64,000 bases of DNA, taken from positions 45,155-109,154 of the forward strand of contig LUCM01001910.1 of assembly GCA_008360955.1 (NCBI GenBank), in the 5' to 3' direction. The position numbers were made by a program, and so were the translations under genes. This document shows positions 47,850 to 60,025 of the stretch, in pieces (the stretch's first letter is position 1; every line of letters begins with the position of its first letter). The stretch comes from Fasciolopsis buskii. Its lineage: Eukaryota; Platyhelminthes; Trematoda; Plagiorchiida; Fasciolidae. The notes beneath the pieces were generated by a model. It was given only the letters and a program-made list of their open reading frames with translations. It had not been told where the DNA came from and made no database searches.

Positions 47850-49228
47850 TGCTGTGCCCTCTTCAATAGTAGCTTCAGCAACCAACTCGAAATTCTCCCA
47901 ATGTGGGTAGACGAAAATGTCAACGTGCTCATTGTTGGATCCAGGCTCTCATCACATTCTGTGATTTTGAATACCAGCCTGTGTACGCCTCGCTCTTCAC
48001 GTCATCTTACCCTCTTTACTGGCTTGGCAGGGCTGAATAGGTCGTTCTTGGTATCCCCTAACCAACTACGCCTAAAATTGCTACCATAGCTCACTCTTGT
48101 TACGACATTTTACGGAATAGATGCCCTGTACTGCAGGTATTTTGCTGCGATCCCATAATCACCATGACCCCAAGCTGGCACCCAAGCCAGACTACTTCTT
48201 TCTTGCGTTTCATATCTCGCATCCGCAGCAGATGCGCTGCTGACGCTTTCGTCCTCGTAATGGCCATTCCAAATCTGCTATCGTATCATTCCTGTTAGGA
48301 ACCTGTTAGCTAAAACTGGCGCTCGAGTTCTGGCCCTGTCAACGCTGACTACACAGATTGTCGCACTAGATATATCAACTCGCATCTTTGCGATCGAGCA
48401 AAACCGCGATTGCTGCTGTCTCCAGAACTGCTTGCTCACCTCGTATTCCCCAACCGTACTGTTGACTAAGATCAAAAGATGCTTCAACGTAAATGACAGC
48501 AAACAGGACATTCTTGGCTAGTGTATTTAAGGAGTGTTCATATACATAATTTCCCTTATCTGACGCTCCTTCCGGTGCAGCTTATCGCCATCCGTAAGTA
48601 AATATAATCACTATGCTCGGGAGTTCCATATCCGAAGATTCACAAATTTTCTTCCAGATAGTTTGCGACTATCTTCCTCCGCTCTCAGCATTTTTGGCCA
48701 TTTGTTGTCAACTACGTGTCTCATCCAGTTTGCCTGACGTTCCGCTTGATTTTCACCACTTCCATCCAATTATCGCATTACCACTGCTTGTCGTCTCTTC
48801 AGCTTGACATTTCCGTCCATTACGTAACGCTCCTGAAGTTTGGTGTCTCTGGCCCTATCTCGATATCCACCGCTCAGCTCCCTCCATGTTGTGCGCCAGC
48901 AGTGAGCAGATTTAGTGCACTTAAACACGAAATAACTCGCATCCCACTGCTTGCAGACAGGCCCAAGAAACTCTTTTTGGCCTTGAAAATTAGGTTTTTT
49001 ATTTTTTGCTTTTCACTGGCATACTTGTACTTCCCCCATTGCCTTGCAGCATCTCATTTCGCTTTCCAGTGAGATTCTGCAATAACTCAATATTGCTCCC
49101 ACCCATTTATCCCATGGAACTTCTATCATTTTTATTTCCTGTGCATCATCCTTCTAAAAATTTGATCTTGTCTTGCGTATGCTTCTCGCAAATCGAGAAA
49201 TATACAGTATTATTATTATTATTATAAC
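47850..49228 (+). mobile_element. R1-related repeat
   Basis: It pairs with 36936-38260 (-). The 3' end is GCGTATGCTTCTCGCAAATC, then GAGAAATATAC and a (TTA)n run at 49206-49226. The landmark TTCCTGTTAGGAACCTGTTA near 48290 corresponds to CCCTGTTAGGAAGCTGCTGT at 24420 in the main R1 family. It follows the lineage B LINE after about 160 bp, so it could be confused with that element's 3' region, but the same repeat occurs elsewhere without a LINE in front. Confidence 0.65.
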
Positions 49229-49640
49229 TGCGGAGACGTTCTCAACACTGCACATGCCCTGTCTTATTCTGTTTCCAAATAGTCATGACCATGCAATTTA
49301 TTGGCAAACAAAATCGAATGCGTTCGCTTTACTCTAAAAAATTATCAAAATGACGGCTAACAATACTTCTTCTCCATAGGTACATCGTCGCTACCATCTA
49401 GAGTGACACCTCTACGAAGCAAATAAATATTCCACTGCTTTGTACCCCGAAAATGCTCCGAAGTAGCACAAGAGTAAATCAACGGCAGCAGACCTGGATT
49501 TTCGACCTCGCTTTCCTGTCCTCAGCCCCTCTCAAACGTTCCCTCTTCATATCCATATTGGACAGCAAACTAGTCCATTCCACGCCCACCTTATAGAGCT
49601 ACTACAAGAGCATCTAGTCTACGTAGTAGCAAACCAGCGG
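49229..49640. other. No recognised feature
   Basis: A spacer after the (TTA)n tail. It may hold the eroded start of the LINE fragment that follows. Confidence 0.4.
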
Positions 49641-50960
49641 TGGTGCCACATCTGCCCTTGACCCTTGCCGCAAAGGTCTTGGGCCCGTCAGGGTCTACTG
49701 GTGCGTCTATGAACACCGGTGCACATCAGCAGATCGCTCCTCCCACACTGCTAACACTACATGGGCCTCGCCTGCCGGCACATGTAGCCCTCTGCTGTCG
49801 GATCCAACATCTAACAAGCCCAACGATGCACTGCAGCACCCCCAGAAGGAGCCCACAAACGGTGCAATCCGATACATAACAGTGGTAATAGGTACATTTA
49901 TCGGCTTACAAGAGGCATGCTTAGGGCAAGATCAGTTAGCACATGCATCACTCACAACGATTTCCATTTCAGTGGACTGCGTTTTCAGGGGTTGGCTACC
50001 GGTGCGTCACAAAATGCTCAGCTGCATTTTCAAAACACAATATGGACGTGGTTGAGGTTAACTCCCCCTGCAGCCCCGTCCGCAGCATACCCACCATCGA
50101 CATCATTGCCTCTGTTCACTGACTTGTTTTCTTGTCAGTCCTAGTGCACACTCGTCCTCCTGCATCCGAAGATGTTCGCCCTCAAAAAGCGCCGGCTCCT
50201 TACCAGCGAACGGACCACTCAGCCTGGAGGTCACCACGGTCGACACATCTTCTGAGTAAGATGCCAGTATTCTAACCACATTTAAGCCTTCATGGACCCC
50301 CAGTATACAACCTATACCTTCATCACCTCAGTAGATGACAAACTACAATATGCACAACTATTTAAGGGGCTTGGGGTTTTTCGCTTGTAGGTTTGCTCCG
50401 CTTCCCTTGTTATTCAACGCCCGATCACTATTAAATAAGATGCATGCACGGAGACTCTTGGATCATGAGAATATCCACTACTTCATCCTCACCACCAGAA
50501 CCTGTCTGTCTTTTAATACTCCGGACATCGATGTCACCTTAGCTGGTTACCGAACTTTCAGAAAAGACAGACAGATGCATCGTCGAGGGGGAGACCCTGC
50601 CTGCGTAAGGGACACCTTTCCATCCTTAATGAGCAAATACCCTAAACTCGATAAATTTCTGCACCCACTTTGGCTTATTCTGCCAGTCGATCGTCAGAAA
50701 ATTCCGCCACCATTTATTTACCGCATGCCTCTGTCCAAACAATCCGACGTTTTGCCCATGACTGATGGACTCAACTGTACTGCGACATTACCAGCCTCAA
50801 GCTGGTAGCCGGCGATTCTAATGCCTCTGGGAACAATACCATGCTACACCCTGTTTTTACCACAAACCTGATTCAGGTAGGCAAATGAGTGGAAGATAAA
50901 TCAGGCGGGTTTGACCACTCACGCGCTTGTTGCCATTTTACACTGTCTCCCAACAGCCTC
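49640..50960 (+). pseudogene. LINE fragment: ORF1/linker and endonuclease
   Basis: 49640-50140 is rich in proline, threonine and serine, like the linkers of lineages A and B. 50335-50808 is an endonuclease: LLFNARSLLNKMHARRLL, then TTRTCL in place of TETWL, TLAGYRTFRKDRQMHRRGGD, and YRMP in place of YRPP. A shifted frame at about 50806 gives KLVAGDSNASGN, the GDFN motif with Phe changed to Ser. The catalytic Glu is Arg. No reverse transcriptase follows; a Pao/BEL fragment begins within about 100 bp. Confidence 0.7.
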
Positions 50961-51054
50961 GAGTTTAAAAATACCACAAGATATATTGCAGTTGCCTCCA
51001 TACTCTTGGTCACTTTCAAAACTGGGACGATTTTTGTCCGTCAGTGGAGTCCGA

Positions 51055-51655
51055 AGTGCCAGTAGAACAATTTCTTACAAACCTTAGTCATTGAGGTGGT
51101 GTCTGAGAGCGCATAATCCGATCATTTCGGAAGCTGCTGGGGTACTAACGATAGATCAGGTAGTCAACGATGAAGTCTTACCCTCGTGTCTTGTAGGCGT
51201 CGAGCGCATCTTGAACAGCACACCGTTAGCCCCAGTGTCCATCGACGCAAAGGACCAACTGCCACCGACGTCGGACCGCTTTTTTCTGCTTGCAGACAGC
51301 AACGGCCTACCGGGGGGTTGTTGCAGCGAAGGTAATTACTCGCACTGCTGGAAGCAGGCAAACCATATGGAGAACACTTTTTGGCGGTGGCAGTTGAAAT
51401 AATACCTACCAATTCTTCAGTCAAGGCAGAAAAGGTTAAATGAGGGGCGTAATTTTAGAAAGGACAACGAGGTCCTGTCAACCACAGAAACGACGAAACT
51501 AAGTCAGCGTACCCTTGGAATAAGAGAAGGTTCTCAGGCTGACGCCTACGGTCGAGTTCAAAGAGTTAACGTCGGTACAGCTAACGGCCTCCTGCGTAGG
51601 GACACAGCAGCTGTGCATATTGGAGGTTGCCGACTAGTCACGGGGCCTTAAGCTG
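51055..51655 (+). pseudogene. Pao/BEL LTR retrotransposon: integrase end and C-terminal domain
   Basis: 51061-51135 reads VEQFLTNLSH, a stop, GGV, a stop, then ERIIRSFRKLLG, the VEWxFNPPxxPHxGGVWERxIR signature at the end of Pao integrases with both changed codons now TGA. After a frameshift, 51140-51402 reads VERILNSTPLAPVSIDAKD and FWRWQLK, then TAA where Glu is usual, then YLPILQSRQKR and an integrase-linked domain ending VNVGTANGLLRRDTAAVHI near 51620. In the intact element this protein inserts the cDNA. The rest of gag-pol and the LTRs are not recognised. Confidence 0.75.
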
Positions 51656-51659
51656 AAGG

Positions 51660-53440
51660 GTATACAGGCGTACTGCTGTAGGTCTCCATATATCCCAAGG
51701 GAAAGGAAGTAGCAGGTGCACTGTCGCAAGAAAATCACTAAGGCTGCCAACCAAGGGATTCAGAACGCGCCTGGTGACGGACGTCAACCGAAGTGTCCCT
51801 TTATGGGTGGAGGAGTTATTGGTATTTCGCAGGGGCAAATCTCATCCGAAAGCCGTAATATGACCAGGTGCTCCGTCCAGGATTTATCGGGAAAGGAACG
51901 AAACGAAGCATCTGTTTAGCTATGAAATCATGTGCGCCCTCGTGGAATGCCCTCAGCACAAAGCCGCTTTGGTGCACAAGCGACAAAGGATCATTCCTGC
52001 AACCAGCAACGGAACCAAAAAGGAGAGCTGGAATAGGGCACTGAACCCCAGCGTATAGCTTTAGAGATTCGAAATAGAACCAGTGGGCAAAGTACATGGA
52101 TAGACATCTGCAGTAGTCTGTAGTATGGGGAACATGTGGGCAGAAATTTGTGAGGGATCAGGTGATGCCAATTGCACTGTACTGACAAAAGTTTGGCTAG
52201 GCTACATTACATAGGCTGGGCTGTTGTCTCCATAGAGCTACCATAGCTGTAGACAGGATAAGAAAGATTTAAGGGTAGGTGGAGGTGTGAAAATGCTATT
52301 AATTGCACGTTACTATCAGGAGCACTAAGGAACCTACGTTGAATCACACGGCTATCAGGTGGTTTCAGCCGTAGACAACTTAAAACAGAACTGTTCGAGT
52401 CTGGCAGAACCAGCGCTGGAAAGTACTCATCTTTCCCAACCTTCCACAGGTAACCATTACGACAGAGATGCGAGTGTTGCTGGTGGGCGATACTTGCATC
52501 CCCGGATTTAACTGGGGGCGGGATGGGCTGGCGGAAACCCTCAGGCACGAGCTGCCCGGGCGTGTTCATGATAATGTTTTAGTGCACCACATCTGTTGCA
52601 ACATCTTCACTAGTTGAAAATTCATTTTTCCTATTCTGTTTATTGCTCTCTCGATACCAAGGTATGCCCTCCCGAAATGCCCATAATGGCACTGATTTTG
52701 GTCACCGTTTGTCCTTGGCTCGACGTATTTATCCCTCGTTGCTGCAATCACAGGTTACTTGACTTGGGGCGACCTGTCTTGTTTCAATCCACTTTTATTT
52801 TACCGATCACCTCGGCCGACTGTTGACGTTTTGTTCGTTTACATTAACTTTCGGCTGTCATGCTCGGACAGGTGTCACTGGACCTGATGAAGCGTGCAAG
52901 ATCCCTTGTATTTGCCTGAATCAAGAGACGAGCACTTTCTATTCATTCTCCTTCATATTGCGTTCAACTTTGAGCAGGGTTTTGTGCCATTTTTAACACC
53001 TTTTGGCTGGATGGCATATGTAGTTGTTGTTATTGTGTTCATAATTTCCAATTCATGAATATTACCGTAGAATTTGCGCACCGGTTTTGTTCTTTCCTGG
53101 GCCCTGTATCAATTTGGGCCACGCGTTGATTTCAGCTTTCCATGTGCTATCTCTAACGTACGGAGTCTACTTTCGGGGAACTCGCTCCGCGAATCGGTGG
53201 TCGTCTTCATCCGGACTACGACTCGAACGTTTGGTCATTACAGGGTAGCTGAAATAGGTCTAGTTTATTAGTAATCTCGCCAATGTAACACAGATACTCT
53301 CCCATGTTTTCCAGGAACTTTCACCCACCTGGTGCCTGATCGTCTCATATCCAGTCCTAATTAGCCGATATCCAACTCGCTTCTCCCTACTAACTCTGTC
53401 TTCAATCTCATTGCCCTATCCAGTTGCCTCAACTGACTTT
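51660..53440. other. No firm feature; two unexplained minus frames
   Basis: Minus frames at 52097-51816 (93 codons) and 52569-52207 (120 codons; contains LCRNGYLWKVGKDEYFPALV) have protein-like composition but no family I recognise. They could belong to the 3' part of the Pao element or to an unrelated repeat. 52600-53440 shows nothing. Confidence 0.35.
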
Positions 53441-55020
53441 ATTTAAACGGTCTATCTTGCGCAGGGTTGCATACCTCCACACACAGGCACTTACACATAT
53501 ATATGCTTACCTGTGTTTCACACATCTATGTGCGTGTTCACTTATAAATATATATAATTATGCACGCTTCAAAATATGTTCACGGATGGGTATTCAGTTA
53601 TTTAAGTCAAAATGTCTCCCTTATGTATCCCGTCCTTCCATTCGCGCACACGGTTTTACGAGCAGATTCAATGACTACCTTGTCATCCTAGTAAAGCCCC
53701 AGTCCTTTTGCTCCCCCTTCCCAACTTCCTCCCATATCCATGCTTTTTCTCAGTCAATTGTCGATGTTGGCCTGCACTCACACCTCATTCTTTTTCTTAA
53801 ATATCGATGTTTCCTCCTTCGCTATTTCACTCACCATAAACACGAGGTGTTCCCTTTACAAACTGCTCTTTTTCTGGTTTTCCGTTCCAGATACACGCGA
53901 CCACAGTGCTGTCGCCCTCGAACACCACTTTCCGGATAACAGCTCCCATCCCACATGCTCCTGCACACCGCAAATGCGGATTGTCCTATTAGCCACTTAT
54001 ACCACTCCAGGTCGAGCAAAATTTACTTTCAAGACCTTAATGAAACAGGACGATGGTCTTAACCCGCACGATGTGGTAAAGACAACTGACGCTCCCCGCC
54101 ACTAGCCTCTTTGGATCCATAGGCCACGTAATGTGATCCCGGACTCAAAAATAGCATAAGCAGAAACGTATTCCCGACCATACAATATGGCCGTTAGATA
54201 AGCCTGGATGGGACATATACGCCCATCGGCTTGACAGTGAATTTCTGTGAAATTAGTCGTATATCAGTCCCGCCGTTCAGTTATCACCATGATTCCGGAT
54301 GTCCCCTCCACTTCATCCAGAGTGGCTGTCCCCCGCTTTGTGGTTGTCAGCAATCTGAACCCCATTCAACGAAATGGAGAGATTCATCCTCACTTCAATC
54401 CGGCTTACCAGCATTGGATATTTTTAACGTATGGCATACTATTAGTCCTTTTCCTCTTCGTCTTTGGTGGCTTCATCCCTATCCACGTACTCTAACATTA
54501 GTTCACCATTTTTCACATCGTTGTTGCTATTTCCCACACGCCCAAATTGATTTTGCTCATTTCCTTGGTCGAAGTAATCGCCGTACAATGCAATACCTCC
54601 CCCTTCCTTTTCCTTTTCAATGCGACCCCTCTTTTATCCTCCTCCAGTCGTTTTGGCCAAGTTTTACAATTTTTCATTCAGCACTCATGATTCCAAACAT
54701 TTTTTCATCGCAGATTAATTTCCGTGCGCCCTAAACAAACCTTTCAAACTCTCAGCAATTTGGCCATATCATGCCATTTGCCGTTGTCCATTAGCCGAGG
54801 TTTTAGCCTAAAATACGAACTGCTGGTGTATGTAAACGCTGAGCTCTTTGCTAAATGCCACCCATGTTAAACCCCTGGAAACCATGTATGGCCTTCCTTG
54901 CTCCAGCTTTCGTTTACTTTTTTGACCATAATCTTCGGTTATTTGTTCGTTAAGCTTGTGACAGTTGAGCAACTAACCAAGCATGTCTCTCAAAATCGCT
55001 TGGAAACATATTACCATTTC
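53440..55020 (+). repeat. R1-related repeat and low-complexity DNA
   Basis: 53480-53570 is an AC/AT-rich low-complexity run (ACACATATATATGC and similar). 54390-55010 shares landmarks with 26250-26850: CGGCTTACCAGCA, a GTAAACGCTGAGCTC stretch, and the end CAACTAACCAAGCATGTCTC followed by CGCTTGGAAACATA. A 171-codon plus frame at 53424-53939 lies in this zone but has no motif and lies partly in low-complexity sequence, so it is not called. Confidence 0.45.
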
Positions 55021-55029
55021 TATTTTCCC

Positions 55030-57395
55030 TAATCTTTCAATGTTCTTAGATTGGTCTTCTAGTCTTCTGGAACGCTCATAATGTTTTTGTCAATGTGAAA
55101 CTGCAGAGCGGCTACCAGCACTATGGTTTGACGCAGGTCAACTTTCAACCCGGGCTAGCGTGCCTTCTGTCTGGTTATCCGAACTTTCACCCCACAAGGA
55201 TACAGCTTTAAGTCGCTGAGCCCATGCGGCCCACTCTTCGGCAGCGGAAACAACTGTCTCTAACTGCGCACTCTGTGGTTGAAGAGTGGCATAATCGAGT
55301 GCATGGTAATTCGCACACAAATGCTCGAAGTCCAGTGGCCGGCTAGAGTATGGATGTGCTTCTGCAATAATGTGATCATCTTCCGGAAGTAAATCTTCCC
55401 ATCTTCAGGAAATATATTCATTCATTTTTTGGGGCAGCATGACTGTTTTCCCTCATGGCCAAAGGAGAGTTATTCTAACGTGTACGTCTTTGCCCTTTGG
55501 TGATTACGTGAGACAGAACTGGAGGGCATTCAGTAAGCTTATACCTCTTGTAACATGCAGAAAACGGAAGTTCTCGGTTAAGGGCTTAATGGTTGGCTGA
55601 TCAAAAGGTTGGCAAATTATCAGCTAACCGTGATCACGCCACCGCAATTACCATCTCCCAGCATCATCGGGTGTACACTGCAGCGCCGTGACGTGATCGT
55701 TTATATCTGCCGAAAGGAACGTTGCTCTCATATGAGGCTCCAACAAGGTATTTGTCAGCAACTCCCATTAGAGGGATTTCGTCGAAGGATAGGAAGACCG
55801 ATGGAACAGTGTGAGGATGCAACGGCTGAAGGGAAAACAGCGTTAGAATGTTTGACAGAACCATCGGCCCGTTCTCTCTGTGAATCTCTTTTGATCACAG
55901 GGAATCAACTGACGGTCCGTTCACCGTGAAGGACATCACTTAGGAGCTAGTATCCTGTGAGAGCATACATGAGAGTCTCTCGGCTACCCATTGACTGCCC
56001 AGATTTTGGACCCCTTTTGAACATTAGAATATTTTGCTGAGAGACAGGCTGAAGTGACTCCAAAACAGCAGTTTGGAAGACGGTACAGTGGATTGGCTGC
56101 GAATGAGTAAGCGACTTTGAGACCCGACACTTGAATAGACTTGTTGTAGTGTCATAGGGGAAATCGAGTTGAGTCCACCTGAACCTGATGAGAAGTTCAG
56201 GCTGATGTCCCTGAGGGTGGCATCTGATTCCAGTTGTGGTGAAAGAATGCCCTAGTTCCCACAGACGAGGTTCGAATTCTCCGAAAAACAATCTTTTAAT
56301 AAAGTGATGGCTTTTGAATTGGGTTTACAAGCTGATGAGAATGTGCGGAGAGCCTCGCATCTAGCACTGGCATAGATACCCTAACAATGAATCGAGAGAG
56401 ACCTGTAAAGTTGAATACCTTAACGCGGATCCCGCTTTCCCTTAGCCATTTTGGTCAATTGTGCGTCATCCTTACTCGGTTCTATACGATTGAAATACTG
56501 ACAATGCAAATACTCGACCGGTCAAAAGAAGGGATGGTCAAAAGCGACAGGAAACTGAGTATATCTGATGGGAGATTGCGAGTGGGGCGTGCTTCAGCGG
56601 TTTGCAAACGGCAACCGCGTTGGGCGATTGACTTTCAGCTAAACAAACAATCCGAAGGAGAAAAGTACATGCTCCGCTACACGGGCCTCTCACTAGGACA
56701 GCGTAGCAGAAATACTTTGATTGAGGTCATACAGAACGAACCACAAACTTCCTGATGTACCGATGCCTTGCCACTCGAAAGTGGAAAACTTTGCCGTTCG
56801 TCTGGTGGTCCTGTGCTAGCTGTCGTGAGCAGCTCTGGCGCGGAAACCAACATGAAAACACTTTCAATAGGCAGATGCAGGATGTGTAATTCACCGACCT
56901 GGTTACACCGGCGCACTGCCGAGCTGCTCGCCGAATGTGAGCAGGCCGAAACGGTGTATATGGCCACGTCTCACTCAGGGTATTCACACTGGTCTGGAAT
57001 ATTTAGCGGACCAGGTTCAGCATGAGCGTGTGATCCTGGTTTCCGTTCGTTCTCTGGTGCGTGAATGATGTGGACTTTGGAAAGACGATTGTTGCGCTTG
57101 AGTCGCCGGAGCCGCTCCGATCCTAGTGGTTCTTCTGAGATGGGGTAAAGCAGAAATTAAGCAAAAGGTGAGCAACGCTGGACGTTTGACTCATTGGTAA
57201 AGACCCAAACAGCGTCCTGGCTTGCCTTTATCGGTGCAGCATATGGATGATATGTCCGTCGGCGCACAAATTATCGCGACATACTTGTTATCCTAGTAAG
57301 TAGGGTTATGAATTCGCAAACAGAACAGCATTCAGCAACACGACTGAAAATAATTACATTTTCGGAAAAACGAACGGGTTTTTTAGCCTGCGGCC
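55030..57395. other. No recognised gene
   Basis: Frames of 106 codons (55609-55929 +), 114 (56291-55947 -) and 122 (56387-56755 +) are without motifs. The stretch lies where the 3' end and LTR of the reversed Ty3/gypsy element should be, but I could not pair it with an upstream LTR. A GAGGTTCGAATTCTCC B-box-like string is at 56266-56281. Confidence 0.35.
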
Positions 57396-59335
57396 GCAAA
57401 GGCTGCTTCAAATCCACCTTGCTTTCGGTGCGATGAGTGGCACCGTGTCTCTCTCCCTGAGAGAAGTTTCCAGTGGCGGCGCTTGCGGTGGGTGAACTCG
57501 ATCGCGATGGTGAGGCCCATGAGACGGAAGAAATCCGCCGGTTGCTCCGCTCTTCATAACGGCAGGTTTGATGCGATCGGAAGATATCGTGTATTGTGGG
57601 CCGGCAATCTCAAAAACAAACGTTTTAGGACAGCGTTTTATCACGCGAAAAGGACCGGCCTTGGGTTGTCGCAATGGAAGTCGAACATCGTCAAAGCAGA
57701 GGAAAACTTGGGCTGAAGGCAACACGAAAATAATTTATTCCGCGATGGACTGGCAAGAAGCGGTCGCATGTGTTGTGCGAGAAGATTTGCGCTGTCACCG
57801 TAAACAAAGTGCGTGGGCATCGACGGCTCCACTAGCTCTCTGGAGAGGCAAAGCGTGCAATCAAACAAAAGCTCGCTCGATTTGTTCGGTATTTCATCTT
57901 TAAAGGAGCGCCGAAGACCTAAGGGAGCAAACGATAAAAATTTCGCTCCAAAGTGGGTTGACCCCTGGTCAAAAGGCGACTTTTAGTTGCCGGTGAATCC
58001 TTTCCACCAAGCCGCCAGCGTGCGGGTAACAAGCAGTTGTTCTGTTATGTTCACATTCCGGTGTGTGCATCGATTTTGAGAGCGCCGCATCGGAATGGTA
58101 GCCACGACCTGTGGTCAATAGAGCAGGGCAACCAAATATAATAACCCAGCGGGCCAGGAAGTCATTCGGTGCCTTTTCTAACCTGGCGCAGGGGTTTGAT
58201 ATAACCTATGGGCAACGAGTAAAACGGTCCACACAGGTGAGTATGTAGATGTAGCTGGGCGACGGAGTGAGAGGCCCTGTGAGGTGAAAGCATGTCTCGG
58301 GCTCGCAAAACTCCGCCAATGGAGCTTTGTTGCGCCCATAGCTTTCTGTCTTTGGCATTAGGGGCATGCGTCAGATCACTAGCGCATGCCACACTAAACG
58401 TCGAACTATAAAACGTGCTTGGTCACCAGCTCCACCGAGACAGCCGCTCCCTGTTGATAGAGGTTATGTAACGCATGGGATGCGGGATGATGGTTAGTTG
58501 CCGGAACCACTGCTATTGGCCGACCGTCACAAAGAATTTTATTCTGTCGCCGTGAAAGTTTGAGCCGTCACATTTGAGGAGCCGCACTGTCTACTCTGGT
58601 TGATGTCAGGGTCAATCGCCTGGGCCTGTGCCGTTGCGTTGCGGTCTGGGCTTTGCCCGGGAGTCAAACGAAACTGGTGTATACGGGAAAGCGCATCAGC
58701 GATGGAGGTTCCTACCACAGTGAACTGTGAAAGAAAGTCTACGTGGCGAATTTCGCGTGTAGAGTACCGGTCAGAGGATGAATGCAACGTATACACCCCC
58801 AGTTTGTGACCTATCGACACATTGAACGGGTGACCTTCCAATGCGTAGATGAAGGTCCGAGAGGTGGGCAGACTGTGAACAATTCCCTGCCAAGTGGACT
58901 GTAGCCCGACTCTGCTGGCTGCAGCCGATAAAAGAAAAAAACGATAAAGGCTTCCGAGTACCGTCACCGTGCTGCTGAAGTACGGCTCCGACTACAGTAT
59001 GGGAGGCAAAAGCTTTCGGAGGTATGGGTGTTGAAGGTTGAGGCTATTTTGGTGATAGTGTATTTAATGGCAGTGAACACTGGTTTCGCGGCTTTGGGAA
59101 GCGTGAACCTACGCTTAACACCTCGTGAGAGTGATGATTTGCGCGCAATCAGGGGGTGAAACTCCGATAGAAGTTAGACAGACCAAAATCTGTCATAATT
59201 GTCGATAAGAACGAGACTGAAGTTAGTCCCGAATGGCAATGATCTTATCCGGCAATGGAGAAATGCCGGAGAATGAGATGATTTGCCCTAAGAATGCGGC
59301 ACCGGACGGTCAGCTTTCGGTTAAACAAACTATCC
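57395..59335 (-). pseudogene. Ty3/gypsy retrotransposon: RT end, RNase H and integrase
   Basis: Reading minus, 59330-59010 gives the RT thumb and connection (AAFLGQIISFSGISPLPDKI, then YRQL and frame-shifted NFYRR-like pieces). 58967-58539 gives RNase H: ALEGHPFNVSIGHKLGVYTL, RYSTREIRHVDFLSQF and IADALSRI. 58400-58080 gives the integrase core (YILTCVDRFTR, FGCPALLTTGRGYHSDAAL). 57868-57408 gives the C-terminal region (THFVYGDSANLLAQHMR; GPFRVIKRCPKTFVFEI). In the core the conserved TTDRG reads TTGRG and the first DxxGP reads LTGP, so two catalytic aspartates are lost. Frameshifts and stops separate all domains. The order RT-RH-INT fits Ty3/gypsy, and the look is of the CsRn1 group common in flatworms. 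Confidence 0.8.
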
Positions 59336-59339
59336 GGGG

Positions 59340-59934
59340 GAGGAAATCCATTTCCCGCTGCAGAACCAAAAAGGGTGCCAGGATTCGAAGGATATAAAAC
59401 ATAACGGGGATCGACGGCCCCACGAAACCCAACATGGATCGTAATTATCACATAAGGGTATTTTAAGTGAAGAGCCTAACCAAGAGATGGGGTCCACCTT
59501 GTAATTCTTAGAAAACCATCCGCATCAATTCGCCTGTAATTCGAGCACTGCTACTCGTGATATCAGAGCGGATTCCGTGGTGAATGTTACACCCCTTGTG
59601 CCAGATATTTTATTTCCAACATGGGCAAACAGTGGTTCCCGAGGCAAAGGCAAAATGGACTTCCCTTGGACTTTAAGCTTTGCTACTTCTGTCAGACGTA
59701 CAAACCCATTTTCACAGTTAAGACAGTGAATTTCGCAAGACACTGAAAACCCTATTTTTAGGCAAAAAAGCAGAGGTGGGACTAAAAATTGGACTAACAG
59801 ATGCTAATCGCTTTTAAGACAAGGTTCATGAGACACATGTGGATGGTTTGTTTTAACCAGTCCTGGTGCCACTAGTTTCGGTTCCGAAGGGAGTCCGCTC
59901 TGTGGTCACTCGCTGTCACTGTGGCTGTCGCAAA
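59340..59934. other. Region upstream of the importin alpha gene
   Basis: No TATA box or clear promoter is recognised. The last 60 bases before the ATG (GGTCACTCGCTGTCACTGTG and on) are probably 5' untranslated region. A TTTTAACCAG acceptor-like site ends at about 59863 and could mark a spliced or trans-spliced leader junction, which is speculative. Confidence 0.35.
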
Positions 59935-59988
59935 ATGAGTGAGGCGTCGCGGTTGATGTCATTCAAGAATGCTGGGAAAAATGTCGAT
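59935..59988 (+). CDS. KPNA3/KPNA4: Importin subunit alpha-3/4, coding exon 1
   Basis: The exon encodes MSEASRLMSFKNAGKNVD. This is the start of the importin-beta-binding domain; RLxxFKNxGxxxxxMRRRR is its signature. The ATG at 59935 is chosen because it is the first one in frame and gives the usual short leader before RLMSFKN. The exon ends on a codon boundary at GAT/GTAAGT. The join to exon 2 restores the unbroken motif. Confidence 0.9.
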
Positions 59989-60025
59989 GTAAGTGAATTG
60001 GTTAATCCTCACCGTTGTATGACAG
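59989..60025 (+). other. 37-nt intron in the importin alpha gene
   Basis: It starts GTAAGTG and ends TATGACAG, in phase 0. Its removal joins FKNAGKNVD to EMRRRRQEGQVQ. Reading through it gives an in-frame TGA, so it must be spliced out. Confidence 0.85.

Noticed and set aside
36936..49228. CRISPR-like or tandem arrays in the repeat-rich zones
   Set aside because: Repeats are long, dispersed and diverged, with no regular spacing. The only short tandem arrays are (TTA)n tails.
53424..53939. 171-codon plus frame
   Set aside because: It overlaps low-complexity AC/AT DNA and repeat-like sequence, has no motif and is not conserved with the related repeat.
54231..54734. 167-codon plus frame
   Set aside because: It lies in an R1-related repeat; related copies do not keep the frame.
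56230..56290. tRNA gene on plus (GAGGTTCGAATTCTCC)
   Set aside because: Only the B-box string fits; no A box at the right distance and no acceptor stem.
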